64,000 bases of DNA from Aliterella atlantica CENA595. Its GTDB lineage: Bacteria; Cyanobacteriota; Cyanobacteriia; Cyanobacteriales; Chroococcidiopsidaceae. The first letter of the stretch is position 1. Every line of letters starts with the position of its first letter. A program made the translations under genes and the position numbers. This document shows positions 60,242 through 64,000 of the stretch, piece by piece. The stretch spans positions 1 through 64,000 of the forward strand of contig NZ_JYON01000025.1 of the NCBI RefSeq assembly GCF_000952155.1, given 5' to 3'. The notes under the pieces are model-generated. The model did not search any database. It saw only the letters and a list, made by a program, of their open reading frames with translations, and was not told the origin of the DNA.

Positions 60242-60688
60242 CTATACTGAATCATCGACCCACCCACAACTGGGGCAATCAAAATGAACGATATGGCAAT
60301 TAGCTTGTGGAAAATGGTATTTACACTGGGGGCAAACGCTAGTAAATAGTGGGTGATTGTCTAACAGCCACAATTGTTCCTCTCTTGTCCGTTGCTGCGA
60401 GGGTTGTCTAATTAGTTCGCCGTTGTAGTAACTAGCACCATCTGGCTCCCATTGCTCCTCATCAGGGTCTAGGCTGTAAGGGTTGCTGTATGGCTCATCG
60501 GCATTAGTATTTTCTGACGGCTGGCGTTGCAAACCTAGAAAATCTTGGAAGCGGATATTCTCTAAGTCGGGGTCGGCTCGAAAGTCTAGGCAGTTGTCGC
60601 TGCTTGGTCCGTAAGGGTGAACCGCGCAGACTAATGAGGGGTCATGGGCGCACATAAGGCAGCGATCGCAGTCAGGGATTTTGTGCAT
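60242..60688 (-). CDS. Zinc-ribbon protein, unknown
   Basis: 148 aa. Cysteine pairs: CDRCLMCAHDPSLVC at the start and CPQCKYHF...CPSCGWVD at the end, suggesting two zinc sites. The middle is acidic, low complexity. Unknown family. GCGATCGC lies at the start of the gene. The small membrane gene is 19 bp upstream. Confidence 0.75.
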   Translation of the reverse strand: MHKIPDCDRCLMCAHDPSLVCAVHPYGPSSDNCLDFRADPDLENIRFQDFLGLQRQPSENTNADEPYSNPYSLDPDEEQWEPDGASYYNGELIRQPSQQRTREEQLWLLDNHPLFTSVCPQCKYHFPQANCHIVHFDCPSCGWVDDSV

Positions 60689-60707
60689 AGGGAATTGTTC
60701 GCTTTGA

Positions 60708-60908
60708 CTATCGCTTTACCACATTAACTGAGTTTGGCTGCTGGCAATCGGCATCATAAAGCTTAACCACTTCATTGTTTTGGACATCAACACAGAATGA
60801 AGTTGCTGGGGGGAAGAACTTTAAATACCATATCGGGAAGGTGGCAACGGGAATTAATATTGCCTGTAAGAGCGCGAACCGTTTGAAATTGAAACGTTGT
60901 TTTTGCAT
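60708..60908 (-). CDS. Small single-TM protein
   Basis: 66 aa; one TM (about 10-30) and a short extracytoplasmic end with two cysteines (FCVD, ADCQ). It lies upstream of the zinc-ribbon gene in the same direction, 19 bp apart. Function unknown. Confidence 0.65.
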   Translation of the reverse strand: MQKQRFNFKRFALLQAILIPVATFPIWYLKFFPPATSFCVDVQNNEVVKLYDADCQQPNSVNVVKR

Positions 60909-61323
60909 ACACTTAGATTACCCAGATGAAACGTGAAACTGCATCTTTTGATATAAGTTTTTGCCCAAAGTCGAGGTTTAGCTTTAATTTAGACTTACTG
61001 GCTACTATTAGTTGTCCCTTTATGCGATCGCGCTATTGTGGGAAAGGGTCAACTTTGTAGTAGCGCGTTTTATCGCAACGTATGTAGTCACAGAAGAAGA
61101 TCGTGGCATTGGCGATGCAATACTGCTGTCAGATTCAGGGCGGGGGACAGTGCGATCGCTGTTTGCCCTGAAGTGTCTGTTGAATTGAAGACACTAAAAA
61201 TCCGAAGAAAAGCAGGAACTTATACTGCTGCGGCTATAGACTTGCGAGAGCGGTTAAGAACAGCCCTGTGATAGAAATTGTAACAATTGAGTAATTATTA
61301 CGAAATAACAACTTGGGTTGAAA
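60909..61323. other. Region with a doubtful frame
   Basis: A 77-codon plus-strand frame (61038-61271) has a basic, odd composition. In another frame the same stretch reads VVARFIATYVV and EEDRGIGDAILLS, so neither frame is convincing. I treat it as a decayed region. Confidence 0.35.
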
Positions 61324-61842
61324 ATGGATTGTAATTTTAAGGGAAAAAGAGAAGCACTTAATTATTTGTTTCAAAGACTATTACTAACGCCAGTTCCAAC
61401 CGATAAAGAGTGGGAAGGCGCTAAGGTGGTTATCACTTCTAGTCCAGTCAACAGAGCAAGCAGTAGCTTTTATTCTGAGCTAAGATATGTCGTTACTGCC
61501 GATGCAAAGGAACTGAGTTGGCTTTTCTGCCAACTTCGGGATATTTTTTCACGATTGTATGACAGTACATCAAAACTTGAGTTCTTCGGTCGTCTTGCAA
61601 ATGCTGCATTGCGTTATCAGTGCATAAGTAAGGACGATGAGAATCAACGAGACTTGCTATTGGCTGTTCTTCACGAGGCGTTCGCTATATTGGACGAAAT
61701 GGAGGAGGACACTTTTGAATACTTTCTTGTCTCGCCTGGGTATGAGATTGTAGATGATTTCATTGAGCAGTCCGAAAGGCGTGGGTTTGTTAGTGTTGAA
61801 GAAACAATCAGGTTTTTTGCTGAAAAAACAATTAAGTCATGA
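61324..61842 (+). CDS. Unknown soluble protein
   Basis: 172 aa from ATG 61324 (TTG 61318 also possible). Helical, acidic end. No domain recognised. It begins after AAATAACAACTTGGG and is followed 10 bp later by the next gene. Confidence 0.65.
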   Translation: MDCNFKGKREALNYLFQRLLLTPVPTDKEWEGAKVVITSSPVNRASSSFYSELRYVVTADAKELSWLFCQLRDIFSRLYDSTSKLEFFGRLANAALRYQCISKDDENQRDLLLAVLHEAFAILDEMEEDTFEYFLVSPGYEIVDDFIEQSERRGFVSVEETIRFFAEKTIKS

Positions 61843-61852
61843 TGCTTGAACA

Positions 61853-62185
61853 ATGTTCATAGATAAAGCAGCAGCTAGAGTGGGAATTATTGGTTTATTA
61901 TATTGCTGCACGATTGCTTTGTTATTAGGCAGAGCAGAGTCTAAGGTAATAATATGTATTTGTGGAAAGGTAAGCAAAAAACTAATGAGGCGCAAAACTA
62001 ACATATATAACATTAACGTTGTATTTAAGGGGAATCAGTTTACTTTTGCAACTGATTCTGAAGCACAAGATTTTTATGAAGAGTGCCAAGACAAACTAAC
62101 CGCATCGGACATTGAAAAGAATAAAGTCACACTTTTGATGCCTGCTAAAATAACTAAAGCGGGAAAGATAAACTCCCCCGCATAG
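61853..62185 (+). CDS. Unknown small protein
   Basis: 110 aa. A hydrophobic N-terminal segment (about 10-27) may be a signal or anchor; the rest is a small alpha/beta region (INVVFKGNQFTFATDSEAQD). No family recognised. 10 bp after the previous gene. Confidence 0.55.
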   Translation: MFIDKAAARVGIIGLLYCCTIALLLGRAESKVIICICGKVSKKLMRRKTNIYNINVVFKGNQFTFATDSEAQDFYEECQDKLTASDIEKNKVTLLMPAKITKAGKINSPA

Positions 62186-62216
62186 GCTCCCTACCAGATT
62201 ACGATACTTTTAACTA

Positions 62217-62228
62217 TCCCCTAGAACT
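62217..62228. repeat. Dispersed 12-bp word, intergenic copy
   Basis: TCCCCTAGAACT in the spacer after the 61853-62185 gene; the last copy in the window. Confidence 0.8.
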
Positions 62229-62274
62229 AAATACGCGTTCGCAATCTTGGAATCATCATTTAATCTGTAGACAA

Positions 62275-62778
62275 TCAAAGAGCATGATGATATTTAGGGT
62301 GCAACGAGCCTTGAGGAAACCCCTCTTGTAGTATTTGAGATTTGCCTACATAATGGTTTTCTAAAATTCCATAATACTTAGTTTTTAAAGCTACTTCTCT
62401 CACAAACTTTTCAGTAAAAACTACTCCAAAGTAAGTGCAATCAGTAAAATCTTCATTCCGAGTAGGGTCAATTACCTGAGAATTTCCATCAATTAGCCAA
62501 GCATGAGCTATTGGGATTGGCACTTCATCAGAAATAGCAAATCCTTCACAGTAACTTAGTTCAGGGTAGTTCCATAAGGCTTGAAAACAGTTTTGATAAC
62601 AAGATTTAGGTTCACCCCTAAATGGACTAGGTTTAATCCTTCGCAAAAAGGGTAAACCGTTTTCTAATATCAAGCGTTGAATATTTTTATAAGGATTTAT
62701 AGACTTTTTGTTTATTCTGTCATTTAATTCTGCTTGTTGATTTAGAAACGTTAACAGAAATTCTAGATTATCATTCAT
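62275..62778 (-). CDS. Putative cysteine-protease-like protein
   Basis: 167 aa. CYQNCFQALWNYPELSYCEG (Cys) then IPIAHAWLIDGNSQVIDPTR (His, Asp) has the order of a papain-like Cys-His-Asp triad, as in phage and plasmid homologues I recall. It overlaps its upstream neighbour by 8 bp. Substrate unknown. Confidence 0.65.
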   Translation of the reverse strand: MNDNLEFLLTFLNQQAELNDRINKKSINPYKNIQRLILENGLPFLRRIKPSPFRGEPKSCYQNCFQALWNYPELSYCEGFAISDEVPIPIAHAWLIDGNSQVIDPTRNEDFTDCTYFGVVFTEKFVREVALKTKYYGILENHYVGKSQILQEGFPQGSLHPKYHHAL

Positions 62779-63184
62779 TAGCTTGGGGAAGTGAGTCGAA
62801 GGGCTTGACGATTATTTTAATAATAGGCAGTGGCAGCAGTGGCAAATCTATAGGCTCTCCTAAATAAGAAACGCTTTGTTGGGAATCTTTATGAAAAATT
62901 CCATGCGGAACGTCTGAAGTTTCACTAAGCCACATTCTTAAGCGATAATCAATCCGCAAATCTCCTACTTCAATCCAATAATGTAGAGGAATTGTCTGGT
63001 TAATAGGTTTGTATATTACTTGACCAATGTTAACAGTATGTTGGATTTTTTCATCTGATAAGACTCTGTGGAAAACTTGTGTTAAACCGTCACATTCTAA
63101 GTGATTTAACCAATCGTAAGGATTGAGGAGAAGACGAAGGCGATTAATCGAGATATCATCACACTGATTAGATTCGTTCATCAA
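62771..63184 (-). CDS. Companion protein with related fold
   Basis: 137 aa. IPLHYWIEVGDLRIDYRLRMW (His, Asp) echoes the His/Asp half of the next protein, but no equivalent Cys is clear. VPHGIF also recalls it. It precedes that gene and overlaps it by 8 bp. Perhaps a paralogue without activity. Confidence 0.6.
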   Translation of the reverse strand: MMNESNQCDDISINRLRLLLNPYDWLNHLECDGLTQVFHRVLSDEKIQHTVNIGQVIYKPINQTIPLHYWIEVGDLRIDYRLRMWLSETSDVPHGIFHKDSQQSVSYLGEPIDLPLLPLPIIKIIVKPFDSLPQANE

Positions 63185-63233
63185 TTTTAATTAGTAAAAA
63201 TAGCATTGAGCGGTAACCACCTAGAAGTCGAAG

Positions 63234-63467
63234 TTAGAATCCTTGCTGCTCTAATTTTCTTAGCTTGGTTAACTTTCGGTTGAGGAGCGTGGCATCACTT
63301 TCAGGTTTACCATTATCATCTTCCCAACGTTCTTCTTCCAACCATTCTATGTTTTCAGGTGTAGGACGAAATGACCAAATTGGGCGTTTTTTGTTGTACT
63401 CTGCCCTTGCTTTCTGAATCACATCAGGATGTTCTTCATTCCACTGTTGTTGTTTAGACTTACTCAT
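63234..63467 (-). CDS. Small basic protein, unknown
   Basis: 77 aa. Basic start (SKSKQQQWNEEHPDVIQK) and helical end (LLNRKLTKLRKLEQQG); RPTPENIEWLEEER in the middle suggests a small RHH-like or antitoxin-like protein. It overlaps the alarmone-hydrolase gene by 8 bp, hence co-translated. Confidence 0.65.
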   Translation of the reverse strand: MSKSKQQQWNEEHPDVIQKARAEYNKKRPIWSFRPTPENIEWLEEERWEDDNGKPESDATLLNRKLTKLRKLEQQGF

Positions 63468-63885
63468 TATTTTTTAATATATCTACTGCCTTAAAATATT
63501 TTTCCTGGCGTTCAATGTCTTTTTCTGTAATAGTTGGCAAGCGAGTCAAATCCATGTTGTCTTGTAAATCTGCAAGCTTCACGGCGATCGCAATTGGGTT
63601 AGTTTTGATTCGGCGCAAATACTTTTTGTAGGGTTCGCCCTTTTGCTTAGTTAGTGCTTCAACAGCCTCTACGACCTCCTTGCTAAATCCCGCTGCCACT
63701 AGGTCGTCCAAACTGTAATCAGAATCTTCAATTACATCATGAAGCACAGCAACAATTCGTGCTGTATCGGTAGTCATTTGTTTCATTACTCTAAGCGGAT
63801 GCTCGATATAAGGCTTACCCCCTTTATCCACTTGATTCTCGTGGGCGGAAGTTGCTACCCTTATTGCTTTTGTTAGATCGCTCAT
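63460..63885 (-). CDS. Small alarmone hydrolase-type HD protein
   Basis: 141 aa. HD phosphohydrolase of RelA/SpoT-SAH type: HENQVDKGGKPYIEHPLRV, VAVLHDVIEDSD and VKLADLQDNMDL give the metal ligands. In the family it removes the pyrophosphate of (p)ppGpp, or other alarmones, and can act as an antidote to toxic synthetases. No synthetase is in the window. It is coupled to the 77-aa gene. Confidence 0.85.
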   Translation of the reverse strand: MSDLTKAIRVATSAHENQVDKGGKPYIEHPLRVMKQMTTDTARIVAVLHDVIEDSDYSLDDLVAAGFSKEVVEAVEALTKQKGEPYKKYLRRIKTNPIAIAVKLADLQDNMDLTRLPTITEKDIERQEKYFKAVDILKNNE

Positions 63886-64000
63886 GAAGACCTCATAGTG
63901 TGCAGCAAACGCGAACGTGCAAAATTTTTACAAAATAAAGGTGCGTGTAACCGCCAAGCATAATGCTGGAGGCGATCGCATTTCATTAAAGCTACAGACA
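63886..64000. other. End of window, noncoding
   Basis: 115 bp upstream of the alarmone-hydrolase gene, with a GCGATCGC octamer at about 63971. Nothing else seen. Confidence 0.4.

Noticed and set aside
61038..61271. 77-codon plus-strand frame
   Set aside because: Odd basic composition; two frames are equally poor, so decay is more likely than a gene.
1..64000. tRNA or rRNA genes
   Set aside because: I saw no cloverleaf or rRNA-like sequence, but a covariance search was not run.

Overview
Organism and replicon. The window looks cyanobacterial. The octamer GCGATCGC (HIP1-type) recurs throughout, and there are a GUN4-domain remnant, a NuiA-like protein, an SH3/L,D-transpeptidase exported set and a pentapeptide-repeat protein. 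Gene content (ParA plus a small RHH partner, tyrosine recombinase, coupling-type ATPase, ArdA, Lar, several winged-helix replication-type proteins, toxin-antitoxin pairs, restriction-modification genes, no ribosomal or photosystem genes, no tRNA seen) points to a large plasmid or an integrated plasmid-like island. A species cannot be assigned from this alone.

Layout. 0-9 kb: end of a pentapeptide protein, a membrane-anchored nuclease-like protein, a GIY-YIG protein, a HigBA pair, a GNAT-PIN fusion followed by an ASCH protein, a GFA-family protein, a dGTPase and a GUN4 remnant. 9.5-15 kb: a type III restriction-modification-like operon (Res, a 61-aa protein, Mod). 15-21.5 kb: a run of small exported or membrane proteins on the minus strand, many Cys-containing, including SH3, DUF4087, NuiA-like and L,D-transpeptidase-like members. 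21.7-25.9 kb: a tightly overlapping minus-strand operon of plasmid-type proteins whose last ORF (575 codons) contains a complete C5-methyltransferase gene in another frame. 26-30.7 kb: an XRE regulator, a PASTA lipoprotein and a three-gene MotA/TolQ plus two TolR-like membrane module. 31-34 kb: second HigBA locus, a DEDDh exonuclease, a SLOG-like protein. 34.3-38.1 kb: plus-strand early plasmid genes (SWIM protein, DUF6876, ArdA, PD-(D/E)XK nuclease). 38.8-45.5 kb: a nine-gene overlapping plus-strand operon with a membrane AAA ATPase, HNH protein, YdjM-like membrane protein, TraG/VirB4-like ATPase and an SNase lipoprotein, probably DNA processing or transfer. It also carries a canonical U_UUU_UUA slippery heptamer followed by an ORF with no start codon. 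45.6-50.4 kb: YhcG-type nuclease, partition cassette with iteron-like repeats, DUF6414-like protein, tyrosine recombinase. 50.7-56.7 kb: CoiA-like zinc proteins, Lar, a free-standing diadenylate cyclase, and a second group of small exported proteins. 57-64 kb: DUF2235 hydrolase, RES-Xre pair, an RHH-like protein, zinc-ribbon proteins, a pair of protease-like proteins and a small alarmone hydrolase.

How it fits together. Three toxin-antitoxin pairs, the restriction system, the recombinase and the partition cassette would stabilise the replicon. ArdA and Lar would protect it from host restriction, and the 39-45 kb operon would move or process its DNA. The exported-protein groups look like cargo.

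Most unusual signals: (1) a 12-bp word, TCCCCTAGAACT, present in about 19 exact copies and forming in-frame palindromic arrays in coding sequence; (2) the nested methyltransferase; (3) the possible programmed frameshift at 39.5 kb; (4) the GNAT-PIN/ASCH locus; (5) the ZorAB-like three-gene membrane module. All calls are from reading the sequence; no database search was run.
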